Assembly: GCA_004295045.1 (NCBI GenBank) | Contig: SHND01000037.1 | Span: forward strand, 39,834-103,833 | Length of the DNA: 64,000 nt | DNA from: Chloroflexota bacterium | GTDB lineage: Bacteria; Chloroflexota; Anaerolineae; UBA4142; SHND01 | Direction of reading: 5' to 3' | In this document: positions 51,726 through 61,717 of the stretch, piece after piece | Layout of the letters: every line of letters begins with the position of its first letter | How positions within the stretch are numbered: position 1 is the first letter of the stretch | The notes under the pieces: generated by a model | What the model was told of the DNA's origin: nothing | What the model saw: only the letters and a program-made list of their open reading frames with translations | The model's database searches: none | Program-made: the position numbers and the translations under genes

Positions 51726-54110
51726 ATGGCTCAAGCTGTTTCTAATTCACGTCCCGCCGCGCAGCAAACGCGACGCGGCTTTCCAATCAATTTGCACGAG
51801 GGCTGGATCGCGGGGGTACTCTTGACCGTGATGCTGGTCAGTGTCACCGCGTCGGTGCAAACGGCGAATTGGGTGGATGGACTGGGGCAAGCGGTGTACG
51901 CGGTGCTGGGCGGCATGTTGTTCGGCGCGCTCGTCGCGCGCTTGCGTCTCAACGGCTTGTTTGCATTCCTCCTCGCGTGCATTGTGGGTACGGCATGGGT
52001 CGCATGGCTGGTCAGCTGGCAGGTGGGCGCGCCGCCCGACGCGACGTGGAACGAAAAACTCTTGTTAATTGAAGAACGGATTGATGAATGGCTCGTACGC
52101 GTGTTGGCGGGCGGCATTGGGACGGACGCGTTTATCTTTTTATGCGTCATGTGCGCCTTTGCCTGGTTTCTCGGCTATGTCAGCGCGTGGTCGGTCTTTC
52201 GCTATCATCAACCGTGGGGCGCGATCTTGCCATGCGGCGCGGCGCTGTTGATGAATTTGTTTTACGCGCCGCCGCAATCCGCTTTGCCCTTGATGTTGTT
52301 TTTGCTCGCCGCGTTGTTGTTATTGGTTCGTACTACGCTGTTAAAGCGGCAGCAGACGTGGTCTGCGTATGCTGTGCGTTTCGCAAATGACATTGGGCTG
52401 GATTTTCTCGTCTATGGCGTAATTTTTTCAGGATTGATCATTCTGCTCGCGTGGCTCATTCCACCGACAGCGCCGGGTCCCGCGTGGTTCGGATTTATTT
52501 GGGAACGAGTGCGCGAACCGTGGCAAGAGATGCAGGATGATATGACGCGCGCGTTCTCGACGGTGCGCGGCACAAACAACGCGGCGCCTACAACTTTTTT
52601 TGGCTCATCGCTTACGATGGGCGGACCGATTCGGCTCGGCGACCGCGATGTGTTTGAAGTGGATTCGCCCTACGGACGTTATTGGCGCGTGATTGTGTTT
52701 GATGAATACAACGGCGTGGGTTGGGGCAGCAGCACGACGGAAAGCGCGAACTTTGTGGCAAGCGACCCGCGCATCCGCACAATGCCGATGGAGAAACGCC
52801 GCGCGGTGACACAAACGGTCGAGATTCGTTTGCCGACGGATAATCTTGTTGTTTCCGCATCGCAGCCCGTTCAGGTCAGTCTGCCGGTAACTGCCAAGTT
52901 TCTCAACTCGCGCGGCGGAGGCGCTGAATCTTTTCTTGATCTTGTTTCGCTGCGGCTGCAAGCGCCTGCCGAGTTGGGGATGGAGTACACCGTCGTTTCT
53001 TCGGTCTCTGCGGCGGACGAAAAAAGTTTGCGCGCCGCGAGCACCCAAATTCCCGCGTTCATCCGCAATCATTATCTCGACTTGCCTGCCAGCGTTCCCG
53101 CGCGCGTAAAAAATCTCGCGATGGAAATAACGGCGGACGCGCCGACGAATTATGACAAAGCGCGCGCGATTGAAAAATATTTGCGCGAACATATAAAGTA
53201 CAACGCGGATGTGGATTCGGTGCCGGAGGGGCATGACGGCGTGGACTATGTGTTGTTTGAACGCCCCGAAGGATATTGCAACTATTACGCCTCGGCGATG
53301 GCTGTGATGGCGCGCGCGGTGGGAATTCCCGCGCGAGTTGCTTCGGGCTATGCGGTCGGCAGCCCGTCCGATGATGGGCGCTATCACATCAACGAGGCGA
53401 ACGCGCATTCGTGGCCCGAACTCTATTTTGGTGAATTGGGCTGGATCGAATTTGAACCGACGACGGCGCAGACCGAAATCACGCGCCCCGTGCAGCAGGA
53501 CCCGGCGGACCGCAGCCGCGAGCTGCAAGAAATGAATCAAGACGACGAACCATCGGCGGGCTTTGGTGAACGGCGCGCTCAAGAACTTGATCAAGAACGG
53601 CAGCGCAATGCGAGCGCGAGTTTTTTCAATAACCTCGCTACGAATCCGCTCGCGCTTGGCACGCTCGCGCTGTTCGGTCTCGTTGTGCTCGGCGCGGGGA
53701 CGATTTCACTCGTACAGTGGCGTTGGCGCAAGCAGTTGAAGACGCTCAAGCCGGGCGCGCAAGCCGCCGCCGAAATGTACCGCTTTACGCGCTTTACGGG
53801 CATGCCCGAACGCGCCGATGCGACGCCGGATGAACGCGCCGCGCAGCTGTCGAATCTGATGCCCGATGCGCGCGAATCAATCGCAGATGTGAACCGCGCG
53901 TATGTTTCGGAACGTTATGGCGCACAGGAATTGTCGCCGGAGGAACGCGCCGCGGCGCTGGCGAGCGGAGTGGCGGTTCAGAAACAAATGTGGCGTGTGA
54001 CATACGACCGAATCATCGGCACGCGTCTTCGGAACGCGCAAAAAATGATGCAAGACCTTCCGCAGCAAATCGAGCATCAACTCGAAAAATTCCGAAATCC
54101 AAAATCGTAA
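51726..54110 (+). CDS. TgpA-like membrane transglutaminase
   Basis: 794 residues. Six or so N-terminal membrane helices (about 25-250) are followed by a long extracytoplasmic region. The transglutaminase-like core has the nucleophile Cys in [20 protein letters not shown] (near 515), and His in [20 protein letters not shown] with the Asp/Glu after it. A membrane helix near 645 ([20 protein letters not shown]) precedes a DUF4129-like cytoplasmic tail. Such proteins usually sit with MoxR and DUF58 genes, which here are 20 kb away. It is likely a peptidase or transamidase acting on envelope proteins. Confidence 0.88.
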   Translation: MAQAVSNSRPAAQQTRRGFPINLHEGWIAGVLLTVMLVSVTASVQTANWVDGLGQAVYAVLGGMLFGALVARLRLNGLFAFLLACIVGTAWVAWLVSWQVGAPPDATWNEKLLLIEERIDEWLVRVLAGGIGTDAFIFLCVMCAFAWFLGYVSAWSVFRYHQPWGAILPCGAALLMNLFYAPPQSALPLMLFLLAALLLLVRTTLLKRQQTWSAYAVRFANDIGLDFLVYGVIFSGLIILLAWLIPPTAPGPAWFGFIWERVREPWQEMQDDMTRAFSTVRGTNNAAPTTFFGSSLTMGGPIRLGDRDVFEVDSPYGRYWRVIVFDEYNGVGWGSSTTESANFVASDPRIRTMPMEKRRAVTQTVEIRLPTDNLVVSASQPVQVSLPVTAKFLNSRGGGAESFLDLVSLRLQAPAELGMEYTVVSSVSAADEKSLRAASTQIPAFIRNHYLDLPASVPARVKNLAMEITADAPTNYDKARAIEKYLREHIKYNADVDSVPEGHDGVDYVLFERPEGYCNYYASAMAVMARAVGIPARVASGYAVGSPSDDGRYHINEANAHSWPELYFGELGWIEFEPTTAQTEITRPVQQDPADRSRELQEMNQDDEPSAGFGERRAQELDQERQRNASASFFNNLATNPLALGTLALFGLVVLGAGTISLVQWRWRKQLKTLKPGAQAAAEMYRFTRFTGMPERADATPDERAAQLSNLMPDARESIADVNRAYVSERYGAQELSPEERAAALASGVAVQKQMWRVTYDRIIGTRLRNAQKMMQDLPQQIEHQLEKFRNPKS

Positions 54111-54144
54111 ACTCTGCACTCTATTCCAACTCACTGGAGTTCAC

Positions 54145-55446
54145 ATGGCACACAACGTAACCATCGAACAAATCGCCGCGCACGCGGGCGAGGCGGTAAC
54201 GCTTCACGGCTGGGTCGCGGACAAGACCGACAAAGGCAAATTGCAATTTTTGCGCGTGCGCGACGGCACAGGCGTGATTCAAGCGACGTTGTTCCACAAG
54301 AGCGTTTCCCCCGAAGCGTTCGAAGCGGCAAAACATGTTCCGCAAGAATCGTCCGTCATTGTCACAGGCGAGGTGCGCCAAGAACCGCGCGCGCCCGGCG
54401 GGTATGAATTATCGGTGACAGATTTTGAGGTGGTGCAGCGGGCGCGCGGTGAATTTCCCATCACGCCCAAAGAACACGGCATCGAATTCTTGATGGCAAA
54501 TCGCCATTTGTGGCTGCGTTCGTCGCGGCAACATGCCATCTTGCGCGTGCGCGCGACGATCATCCAGGCGATTCGCAATTGGTTGGATGAGCAAGGTTTC
54601 TTGTTGATGGATACGCCGATTCTCACACCGGCAGCGGTCGAAGGCACGACGACGCTTTTCGAAACTGACTTTTACGGCGATCCTGCGTATCTCACGCAAA
54701 GCGGACAACTTTATAACGAAGCGAACGCGATGGCATTCGGCAAAGTGTATTGTTTTGGTCCAACCTTCCGCGCGGAAAAATCGAAAACGCGGCGGCATCT
54801 TTCCGAGTTCTGGATGGTCGAACCGGAATGGGCGTTCGGGACGCTCGACGATTACATGAAGGTTGCGGAACAGATGGTGTCGTACGTGGTGCAAACAGTT
54901 TTGGAAAAACGCGCGGCGGAGATGGAGATGCTTGAACGCGACCTCGCGCCGCTGAAACGCGTTGTGCCGCCCTTCCCGCGCATTTCGTACGATGACGCGG
55001 TCAAGTTGATTCAAACCAAAGGGGATGCGAATTTCAAGTGGGGCGACGATTTTGGCGCGCCCGATGAAACGCTGATCAGCGAGCAGTTTGATCGTCCCGT
55101 CTTTGTCTATAAATATCCAACCGAGATGAAAGCGTTCTACATGGCGCCCGACGCGGAACGCCCCGAAGTGTGTTTGAGCGCGGACTTGTTGGCGCCGGAA
55201 GGTTATGGGGAAATCATCGGTGGGGGACAGCGCAGTGATAATCTCGAATACTTGGAAGCGCAGTTGGAAAAACACAAACTGCCACGCGAACCGTACGAAT
55301 GGTATTTGGATTTACGCAAATACGGTTCGGTTCCGCACTGCGGTTTTGGCTTGGGGATCGAACGCACGGTGGCGTGGATTTGCAAATTGGAGCATGTGCG
55401 CGAGACAATTCCGTTTCCGCGGATGTTGGAGAAGATTTATCCGTGA
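54145..55446 (+). CDS. asnS: Asparaginyl-tRNA synthetase
   Basis: 433 residues, class IIb. The OB-fold anticodon domain ([31 protein letters not shown]) precedes the catalytic core. Motif 2 is [20 protein letters not shown] and motif 3 [14 protein letters not shown]. The NEANAM stretch and absence of the AspRS flipping-loop pattern favour AsnRS over AspRS; some archaeal-type AspRS are similar, so a small doubt remains. GGAG lies 6 nt before the ATG. It starts 34 nt after the transglutaminase gene. A tRNA-Trp gene follows with its own promoter. Confidence 0.9.
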   Translation: MAHNVTIEQIAAHAGEAVTLHGWVADKTDKGKLQFLRVRDGTGVIQATLFHKSVSPEAFEAAKHVPQESSVIVTGEVRQEPRAPGGYELSVTDFEVVQRARGEFPITPKEHGIEFLMANRHLWLRSSRQHAILRVRATIIQAIRNWLDEQGFLLMDTPILTPAAVEGTTTLFETDFYGDPAYLTQSGQLYNEANAMAFGKVYCFGPTFRAEKSKTRRHLSEFWMVEPEWAFGTLDDYMKVAEQMVSYVVQTVLEKRAAEMEMLERDLAPLKRVVPPFPRISYDDAVKLIQTKGDANFKWGDDFGAPDETLISEQFDRPVFVYKYPTEMKAFYMAPDAERPEVCLSADLLAPEGYGEIIGGGQRSDNLEYLEAQLEKHKLPREPYEWYLDLRKYGSVPHCGFGLGIERTVAWICKLEHVRETIPFPRMLEKIYP

Positions 55447-55546
55447 GGAGAATTCCGTCGTAATGCAATTTACTTTTTCGTCGGTCATATTCTTGGCGTG
55501 TTGACCGTATTGTTTTTCTTTATGCTGAACAATTCCAAGAAATAAT

Positions 55547-55575
55547 TTGCGTGTGGGTATGCCATGTGTTACAAT
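55547..55575 (+). promoter_or_regulatory. Promoter of tRNA-Trp
   Basis: TTGCGT (55547-55552), 17-bp spacer, TACAAT (55570-55575), ending 11 nt before the tRNA. Confidence 0.65.
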
Positions 55576-55586
55576 AACTTTGGCGT

Positions 55587-55662
55587 AGGGGAGTAGCTCA
55601 ATTGGCAGAGCATCCGTCTCCAAAGCGGAGGGTTGCGGGTTCAATTCCTGCCTCCCCTGCCA
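55587..55662 (+). tRNA. tRNA-Trp (anticodon CCA), 3' CCA encoded
   Basis: Acceptor AGGGGAG pairs with CTCCCCT, discriminator G, then encoded CCA (55660-55662). The anticodon loop CTCCAAA gives CCA. The T arm is GCGGGTTCAATTCCTGC (with a G-T pair). It differs from the Leu and Val tRNAs here, which lack an encoded CCA. Confidence 0.95.
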
Positions 55663-55670
55663 CAAAAAGC

Positions 55671-55702
55671 AAGCCCGACTCAAGTCGGGCTTGTTTCTTT
55701 TT
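55671..55702. terminator. Terminator after tRNA-Trp
   Basis: AAGCCCGACT, loop CA, AGTCGGGCTT, then a T-rich tract; an A run on the other side allows bidirectional use with the FHA gene. Confidence 0.88.
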
Positions 55703-55714
55703 ATGTGAACGCGC

Positions 55715-56146
55715 TCAACCGTGAAACACCAGATAGAGCTTGCCAATTTGAATCACCGCGTTGCGGGGCAGCGTCAATACCTCATTTGTAACGAGTCGCT
55801 TTTGATTCACAAATGTCCCGTTCACCGAGCCCAAGTCTTGAATCTGCCACGAACCATTCCATGTCAAGCGCGCGTGTTTGCGCGAAACGCCTGCGGCAGG
55901 TGAGCCACCAAACGGGGCAAGATCAATATCGGGAATCCGAATCGTGCCTTCGCCCGCGCGTCCAATTACAAATTCAAGTTTGAGCGGCAGCTTGAGCACC
56001 CGGTTGTTTATGCTGATGCGCGGTGGGGCAAGTCCCGGCGCTTGAATCGGTTTCGTTTTTTCAAGCGACGTATCACAAACTTCGCAAACAACACTCGACG
56101 CCGCGTTACGGCGATTGCAATTGGGACAAACTTTGACCAGTGCCAT
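55715..56146 (-). CDS. Zinc-ribbon FHA-domain protein
   Basis: 143 residues. An N-terminal zinc ribbon (VCPNCNRRNAASSVVCEVCD) is joined by a short linker to an FHA domain (EFVIGRAGEGTIRIPDIDLA, GVSRKHARLTWNGSWQIQDL, GSVNGTFVNQKRL). The GR, SRKH and NGTF residues that bind phosphothreonine are all present. It is third in the minus-strand PP2C, Ser/Thr-kinase, FHA series, so it probably reads phosphorylation made by the kinase immediately upstream. There is no membrane segment. Confidence 0.9.
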   Translation of the reverse strand: MALVKVCPNCNRRNAASSVVCEVCDTSLEKTKPIQAPGLAPPRISINNRVLKLPLKLEFVIGRAGEGTIRIPDIDLAPFGGSPAAGVSRKHARLTWNGSWQIQDLGSVNGTFVNQKRLVTNEVLTLPRNAVIQIGKLYLVFHG

Positions 56147-56192
56147 AGTACATCAAGTACGAGCTATCAAGTAATCCTTGCTTTTCAGAGGA

Positions 56193-58061
56193 TTAGAGTC
56201 CGGAAGCCAAAACGGGACGAAAACCGACGTAATCGTACCGATTTTCGGGATTGATGTGCGTACGGTCGGCGACGCGGACGTGAAACTGATCGCTGAACCA
56301 CGCGCCGCCGCGCAGTGCCTTGTACGAGCCCGTGTCGGGACCTTGCGGATTTTTTTCGGACGCGCGCGGATAATAATCTGCCTTGTACCAATCGTTCGTC
56401 CATTCCCACACGTTGCCGACCATATCCCACGCGCCGTACGGGCTCAAGCCGCTGGAAAATTCGTCCACGGCGGTTGTACCGCTGTGTTTGCCTTCGGCGC
56501 TGTTCAAACGCGCGGCATCGAATTTATTTCCCCACGGATAGATCCGCCCATCCGTCCCGCGCGCGGCTTTTTCCCATTCCGCTTCGGTTGGCAAGCGCCA
56601 CTCTTTGCCGGTGTTATCACTCGCCCAACGACAAAAAACCAACGCATCGTACCAACTGACGCTGGTGATCGGATATTCACTTTTTTGTGGAAAATCAAAC
56701 GGCGTGAGCCGATTGGTTGCATTGGTAAAAGCGGTATATTGCGCAACCGTCAACGGAAACTTCGCGATCCAAAATTCACCCAGTTCGATCTCACGCTGCG
56801 GCAGTTCATCTTTTTGAAAATTTTCATCGGCGGCAGGATCACTGCCGATCCAACACTTTCCTGCGGGTACGCGGACAAAATCCACATAGGTTCCGACGGC
56901 GATCTGCGCGCGCAAAACACCGCGCACCAGCGTAATCGAAAGGCGCGGTTTGGTAGGGAGCATTTGAGTGCGATCGTCGGACAGCGGCGCGTTGGAGGAA
57001 TCTTCAAGAAAAGTTGCAGACGACGAGAGGGGAGTGTTCGGCGCGACTGTTCCGTGCGGCGACGAATCGTCTGCCATGCCCGCGAGAAAGGTGCTTATCA
57101 CGCCCTTTGGCGGCGCGGTGGGCGCTTCTTTGGAAGATGCAGCGCCGAGGCGTGAATCCAACAACCCCGATGCCGGCGCGGGATTCGTCTCGACAAGCGC
57201 CGGCGCACTGTTGGCTGGCTCGACAAAACGCGAGGGCGAAAAGCCGAACGCTTGCAGCATATCGAGCGCGGTGGCGTAGCGCTGCGGGGGATACAACCCC
57301 ATCGCTTTTTCGATGATTGTAGCGGTGCCAAACGAGACGTTTGGATTGAGATCGCGTACGCCGCGCCACGCGTCTGAATTTAACAATCGGGCGTGAACAT
57401 CCAACGGCGGTTTGCCGGTCAGCAGAGTATAGAGCGTTGCGCCCAACGCGTACACATCCGTGCGCGGGTCGGTGTGTCCCACTTCGCGCGAATATTGTTC
57501 GAGCGGCGCGTATTCGGGGGTGCCAACGCCGCGCAAGAGCGTCAACGTACTCGGTTGATCCGGATCAAACAATTTCACAAGCCCGAAATCCACCAACACG
57601 ATATTGTCGTCGGGCGTGAGAATCAGATTGTGCGGTTTAATATCGCGGTGAATCAGATTGAGCGAATGTAAATAGACCAACGCGTCGAGAATTTGACGCG
57701 TCCAACTCAAGACCAATGCTTCGCGCTGGGCGCCGTGCTGTCGAACAAACGTGTAAAGATTTTGTCCCTCGACCAAATCCATGACAATGTATTCGCTCTC
57801 GCCCGCAGAAAAATAATCATAGATGCGCGGAAGATGCGGATGGGTCAGCTGTGCGAGGGTTTGCGCTTCGCGACGAAATTGTCCGCGCGCTTGCGCCAAG
57901 CCGCGCGTGGTGCCGTTGGGATCGGGCGCGCGTTCTTTGACCGCGACGAGGCGCTCGAGGATGCGGTCGCGTCCGCGATACACCGCGCCCATTCCGCCTT
58001 GTCCGAGCAAGCCGAGAATTTCGTAGCGGTCGTTGAGCAGTGAATTTTTTTCGAGCGGCAT
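56193..58061 (-). CDS. Ser/Thr protein kinase fused to an FGE-like domain
   Basis: 622 residues from ATG 58061, which sits 6 nt after AAGGA. The Hanks-type kinase (1-about 275) has GQGGMGAVYRG, VAVKER, NLIHRDIKPHNLIL, DFGL and the GTPEYAPLEQ activation segment; all catalytic residues are present. A disordered Pro/Ser/Ala linker follows (about 285-385). The C-terminal SUMF1/FGE domain (about 390-622) has VRVPAGKCWIGSDPA, RLPTEAEWEKAARG, WDMVGNVWEWTNDWYKADYY and ends LRGGAWFSDQFHVRVADR then YDYVGFRPV. The FGE cysteines are absent, so it is likely a ligand-binding sensor module. It lies between PP2C and FHA genes. Confidence 0.92.
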   Translation of the reverse strand: MPLEKNSLLNDRYEILGLLGQGGMGAVYRGRDRILERLVAVKERAPDPNGTTRGLAQARGQFRREAQTLAQLTHPHLPRIYDYFSAGESEYIVMDLVEGQNLYTFVRQHGAQREALVLSWTRQILDALVYLHSLNLIHRDIKPHNLILTPDDNIVLVDFGLVKLFDPDQPSTLTLLRGVGTPEYAPLEQYSREVGHTDPRTDVYALGATLYTLLTGKPPLDVHARLLNSDAWRGVRDLNPNVSFGTATIIEKAMGLYPPQRYATALDMLQAFGFSPSRFVEPANSAPALVETNPAPASGLLDSRLGAASSKEAPTAPPKGVISTFLAGMADDSSPHGTVAPNTPLSSSATFLEDSSNAPLSDDRTQMLPTKPRLSITLVRGVLRAQIAVGTYVDFVRVPAGKCWIGSDPAADENFQKDELPQREIELGEFWIAKFPLTVAQYTAFTNATNRLTPFDFPQKSEYPITSVSWYDALVFCRWASDNTGKEWRLPTEAEWEKAARGTDGRIYPWGNKFDAARLNSAEGKHSGTTAVDEFSSGLSPYGAWDMVGNVWEWTNDWYKADYYPRASEKNPQGPDTGSYKALRGGAWFSDQFHVRVADRTHINPENRYDYVGFRPVLASGL

Positions 58062-58070
58062 GACCAATCC

Positions 58071-59270
58071 TTACGCTGTTTGTAATGAATCGAACGCGAC
58101 GACGATCACACTGATATTGTCCAAGCCACCCGCCGCGTTGGCGAGCTGGACCAATTGCGCGCAGGCGGCGCGTGGATTGGATTCCTGCGCCAGCACCGCG
58201 TTGATTTCAAAATCGCGTACCATTTCCCAGAGACCATCACTGCACAACAACAAACGATCGCCGCGCTGCAATTCGTATGCGCCCTCGTTTTCCGGAAAGA
58301 GGTCCAATTCGTTGCCGGTGGGATCGCCCAAACTCTTGAGGATGATGTTGCGCTGCGGATGCGTGAACACATCGGTCGAGTTCACCACACCGTTCGCGAC
58401 GAGATTGGCGATGTACGAATGATCGCGCGTAATTTGTTCGAGCATTCCGTCGCGCACCCGATACGTTCGACTGTCGCCCAGATTGGCAACGTACGCGCGT
58501 TCGTTGATGACCAACGCGAGGGTGAGCGTCGTCCCTGATTGTAACGCATTTTCATTTTCCCATTCAATGAGCTGCGCGTTCGCCTGCGTCACGGCTTGGT
58601 GAACGAGCGCGCGCACAGTTTCGTCAGGCAATGACTGCTGATTCCAAAATGGCAGAATGAGATTGGCGTTCAATTCATTAAAGATAAATTTGAGCGCGAG
58701 TTGACTGGCTTTGTGTCCCGCTTGCGCGCCGCCGATCCCATCGGCAATCATAAAGAGACCGAGCGTCGGCGCGCCCGCCGCGTTCTGCGCGTTCAGTTGA
58801 AATGCGGCGATGGCGTCTTGATTCGATTCGCCCGCCGCGCCGCGCTGCAAGCCCGCGTCCGTTTGCGCGCCGTACGAAAATTGCAGGGTGGGCGACGCGG
58901 CACGTCCGTCGCCGTTATCGGGGAGAAAAGTGTAACTCAAACCATTGAACAGAATGGTCGAAGGCGAGAGCTGTGTCACATTCGCGGGCGGACGCATTTC
59001 AAGCACGCGCCGCGTGAGGGGGGGGGGAAGGGTGTTGCCGCAAAAACCGCACACTTGCGCCGTGCCGTCATTTTCGACGTGGCAGAGGACACAGCGCTGC
59101 ATCGCGGCAACGCGATAAGTGTTGCTCAAGGCGTCGCTGGCGAGAATCTCGACAACAGTGTAGCGGTCTAGCAAAAGTGTGCCGGGCGTAAGAGGCGCGC
59201 GCAGCGCGTTTGTTTCGGACGAATCCCCGGATGCCGGTTGTTCGGAAGAGGAGGGAATAGTTTGAGACAT
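58071..59270 (-). CDS. PP2C-type protein phosphatase with zinc ribbon and kinase-like N-terminal stub
   Basis: 399 residues. Residues about 25-55 (LTPGTLLLDRYTVVEILASD, ALSNTYRV) look like the first strands of a Hanks kinase N-lobe, without the glycine loop. A zinc ribbon (CVLCHVENDGTAQVCGFCG, about 60-80) follows. From about 130 comes a PP2C phosphatase: GESNQDAIAAF, FMIADGIGGAQAGHKAS, GTTLTLALVINERAYVANLG, DSRTYRVRDGML, LCSDGLWEMV and NISVIVVAF, with the metal-binding aspartates present. It would reverse the neighbouring kinase. It is the first gene of the cluster; the kinase gene begins 9 nt after it. Confidence 0.88.
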   Translation of the reverse strand: MSQTIPSSSEQPASGDSSETNALRAPLTPGTLLLDRYTVVEILASDALSNTYRVAAMQRCVLCHVENDGTAQVCGFCGNTLPPPLTRRVLEMRPPANVTQLSPSTILFNGLSYTFLPDNGDGRAASPTLQFSYGAQTDAGLQRGAAGESNQDAIAAFQLNAQNAAGAPTLGLFMIADGIGGAQAGHKASQLALKFIFNELNANLILPFWNQQSLPDETVRALVHQAVTQANAQLIEWENENALQSGTTLTLALVINERAYVANLGDSRTYRVRDGMLEQITRDHSYIANLVANGVVNSTDVFTHPQRNIILKSLGDPTGNELDLFPENEGAYELQRGDRLLLCSDGLWEMVRDFEINAVLAQESNPRAACAQLVQLANAAGGLDNISVIVVAFDSLQTA

Positions 59271-59543
59271 GCCAAAATTTGCCGCCGGTCAATGCGCGGC
59301 AAGCTAAAATATCTAAATTGATGAATATATTGTGGTGAAAATTGAGCGAGTGTCAATAGGATTGAGGCGTAATTTTTGGGCAGTATCCCGAAAATTGTGT
59401 AAATTTCGCGTATCGTCCACCAAGCCCAAGAAACACACATCAAAACAGCGCTGCTCATAACGCTCTAACATTTGCATCATTTCAACCTAACGCGTACAAG
59501 ATAGTATTTTTCAGGAAATGGATTTTGGATTTGTGAGGAAACA
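59271..59543. other. Divergent intergenic region between PP2C and S41 peptidase genes
   Basis: A 273-bp A/T-richer gap that must contain both divergent promoters. A GCCGC/GCGGC pair lies near 59281-59302 next to the PP2C start. No clear consensus promoter pair or gene is recognised. Confidence 0.4.
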
Positions 59544-60839
59544 ATGAAATCGAAATTACGTTATATCGGCGTTGTGCTGTTGGTGTTGAGTGTTTTTATT
59601 TTTGGGCTCGCGGGCGGCGTGCTATTGGACCGCTATGTAAATGTGGCGAATGCCGCGTCGGTTGGCGCTGATACGCCTCCGAACACCGAGCTGTTACTGC
59701 AAGCGTGGCGCATCATTGATCGCAATTTTGTTGACCGCGACGCGGTCGAGTCAAATCGCCTGACCTATGGCGCGATCTCCGGCATGGTGGACGCGCTCGG
59801 CGATACGGGGCACACGACGTTCCTTTCGCCGGAGATGCTCAAGCAGCATCAAAATTATACGCGCGGTGAATTTGAAGGCATCGGCGCGCAGGTGGAAAAG
59901 AAAGGCGATTACGTCATCATCACCGCGCCGATGGATGATTCGCCCGCGCTGAAAGCGGGACTGAAACCGGGCGACGCGATCTTGAAGGTGAACGGCGAAG
60001 ATATGACGGGCAAGAGCGTCGAGTACGCGATCGAAAAAATTATCGGACCGGCGGGGACGCAAGTGACGCTCACGATCATTGACCCAGACGATGGCTCGCA
60101 GCGCGAGGTAACTATCACGCGCGCGAAAATCAAAGTGAATGATGTATCGTGGGCGCAAGTGCCGGGCACGACGATTGGCGTCGTACGCATCAGCGGCTTT
60201 AGCGATGGCATCGGCGCACAAGTAAAAAGCGCGTTGGAAGAGATGAAAGCGCAAAAATTAACAGGCGTGGTTTTGGATCTGCGAAACAATCCGGGCGGCT
60301 TGTTGAGCGAAGCGGTCACGACGACGAGTCAGTTTTTGGACAAGGGCAATGTGTTGTTGGAAAAAGATGCGCAGGGAAGAATTCAAGAGGTAAAAGTGGA
60401 AGCGGGCGGCGTGGCAGCCGATTTGCCGATGACCGTGCTCATCAACTATGGCAGCGCGAGCGCGAGCGAAATTGTTTCGGGCGCGCTGCAAGATGCGAAC
60501 CGCGCGAAATTGTTCGGCGAGACGACGTTCGGCACGGGCACGGTGTTGAATACCTTTCCGATGTCGGATGGCTCGGCGCTCCTGCTGGCGACGCTCGAAT
60601 GGTTGACGCCGAACGGACGCGTGATTTGGCATCAAGGCATCCAGCCCGACGATAAAGTTTCACTGCCCGCCGGCGTCGCACCGCTCACGCCCGCGCAGTT
60701 GAAAACGATGACGCCGCAAGTTTACAACGCGGCGCGCGATTTGCAACTACAGCACGCGGTGGATTGGTTGACGTGTCCGAATGGAAAATGCGCGACCGAT
60801 GCGGTAAAGTTTCCCGGCAAAGACCAAGTGATTCCGTAA
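59544..60839 (+). CDS. S41 family C-terminal-processing peptidase (CtpA-like)
   Basis: 431 residues. The N-terminal signal or anchor helix is YIGVVLLVLSVFIFGLAGGV. A helical bundle (AISGMVDALGDTGHTTFLSP) is followed by a PDZ domain (about 110-190; FEGIGAQVEKKGDYVIITAP, LKAGLKPGDAILKVNGEDM). The peptidase core has LRNNPGGLLSEAV and NYGSASASEIVSGALQD with the catalytic Ser. In the place of the usual catalytic Lys (F-G-K-G), the sequence reads TTFGTGTVLN, so the Lys is not where CtpA has it. It is an extracytoplasmic tail-specific protease by family. GAGGAAAC precedes the ATG. A terminator follows at 60842. Confidence 0.9.
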   Translation: MKSKLRYIGVVLLVLSVFIFGLAGGVLLDRYVNVANAASVGADTPPNTELLLQAWRIIDRNFVDRDAVESNRLTYGAISGMVDALGDTGHTTFLSPEMLKQHQNYTRGEFEGIGAQVEKKGDYVIITAPMDDSPALKAGLKPGDAILKVNGEDMTGKSVEYAIEKIIGPAGTQVTLTIIDPDDGSQREVTITRAKIKVNDVSWAQVPGTTIGVVRISGFSDGIGAQVKSALEEMKAQKLTGVVLDLRNNPGGLLSEAVTTTSQFLDKGNVLLEKDAQGRIQEVKVEAGGVAADLPMTVLINYGSASASEIVSGALQDANRAKLFGETTFGTGTVLNTFPMSDGSALLLATLEWLTPNGRVIWHQGIQPDDKVSLPAGVAPLTPAQLKTMTPQVYNAARDLQLQHAVDWLTCPNGKCATDAVKFPGKDQVIP

Positions 60840-60841
60840 AT

Positions 60842-60869
60842 AAAAATCCATCCGCAGGGATGGATTTTT
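60842..60869. terminator. Terminator after the S41 peptidase gene
   Basis: AAAAATCCATCC, loop GCA, GGGATGGATTTTT: an 8-bp core stem flanked by A and T runs. Confidence 0.85.
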
Positions 60870-60953
60870 CATTTTGTCCAAGATGGCGTATCCTTGAGGT
60901 GAGAGGAGTTGTCCATGAGCCATTGGCTCACCCACAACCGATGAAAATCTTTC

Positions 60954-61018
60954 GGACACAGATGCCACAGATTACACAGATAGACCGAAAATCTGTGGCA
61001 TCCGTGAAATCTGTGTCC
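60954..61018. repeat. Second CACAGAT-family inverted repeat
   Basis: GGACACAGATGCCACAGAT (60954-60972) at the left; ATCTGTGGCAT and ATCTGTGTCC (ending 61018) at the right. It is homologous in its outer 10 bp and inner words to 6899-6959. It lies upstream of a secreted-protein gene. Confidence 0.8.
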
Positions 61019-61041
61019 CATTTTCAGGGGAGAAATGACCA

Positions 61042-61626
61042 ATGAAAAAATTTATTGCAATGTTCGCAATCCTCATCACACCCCTCTTTGCAGCAACTGC
61101 ATTCGCGGACAATCCTGCCAACACACAACCCGCCACCGCCACGTTTATCAACGGACAGCCGCAAAGCATACCCGCCAATTCAACGCAATGGTACAAATTC
61201 GACTATGCGGGCGATAGATCGCTCGTGACAATTTTGATGCCGAACGGCGCAAACAGTCTGGTCGCGTTCAATGTTTTCACGCCGGAGCAAGCGCAGAGCT
61301 GGTGGGAGCCGCGCACGACGCCGATTGGACGCGGCACTGCCTATTCGATCAACTGCGCGACGGGCGAAGAACAATACTGGGGCGAATGTCAATCGAACGA
61401 TTTGAAATGGAAAGGCGCCTTTAATTTCCCCGGCACCTTTTACGTCCAAGTGGTGAATTCCAACACCGGCACGGCGAACTTTACGCTGACGATTCAAGGC
61501 ACGGGCGTTTCGGTTGGTTCAGCGTCCACTACCGCGCCGCAAGTGCAGCCGATGCTGCCGGTGACGGGCGGGGTATGGTACGTCCCACCTTCGAAAGCAA
61601 AAGCGGCACCTTGGCTGCGCGAATAA
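61042..61626 (+). CDS. Secreted protein of unknown function
   Basis: 194 residues. Clear signal peptide MKKFIAMFAILITPLFAATA with a likely cut after AFA. The mature part is a beta-rich domain (NSTQWYKFDYAGDRSLVTIL, GTFYVQVVNSNTGTANFTLT, IQGTG), the pattern of bacterial pre-peptidase C-like or carbohydrate-binding sandwiches. It ends in a short basic tail. AGGGGAG lies upstream of the ATG. A strong terminator follows. No enzymatic motif is present. Confidence 0.75.
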   Translation: MKKFIAMFAILITPLFAATAFADNPANTQPATATFINGQPQSIPANSTQWYKFDYAGDRSLVTILMPNGANSLVAFNVFTPEQAQSWWEPRTTPIGRGTAYSINCATGEEQYWGECQSNDLKWKGAFNFPGTFYVQVVNSNTGTANFTLTIQGTGVSVGSASTTAPQVQPMLPVTGGVWYVPPSKAKAAPWLRE

Positions 61627-61632
61627 CAACCC

Positions 61633-61673
61633 CAAAAAATGCGGCAGAGAATTTTTCTCTGCCGTTTTTTTTT
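61633..61673. terminator. Terminator after the secreted-protein gene
   Basis: CGGCAGAGA (61642-61650) and TCTCTGCCG (61656-61664), followed by nine T. An A run on the left would allow use by the convergent Pro/Thr-repeat gene. Confidence 0.9.
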
Positions 61674-61717
61674 GATAATGATTCACGTTTTTGTGCCGAA
61701 CTCCCACCGACAATGTT

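Noticed and set aside
51726..54110. Complete MoxR-DUF58-transglutaminase operon
   Set aside because: The transglutaminase is 20 kb from moxR and DUF58 with its own promoter, so it is not one operon here.
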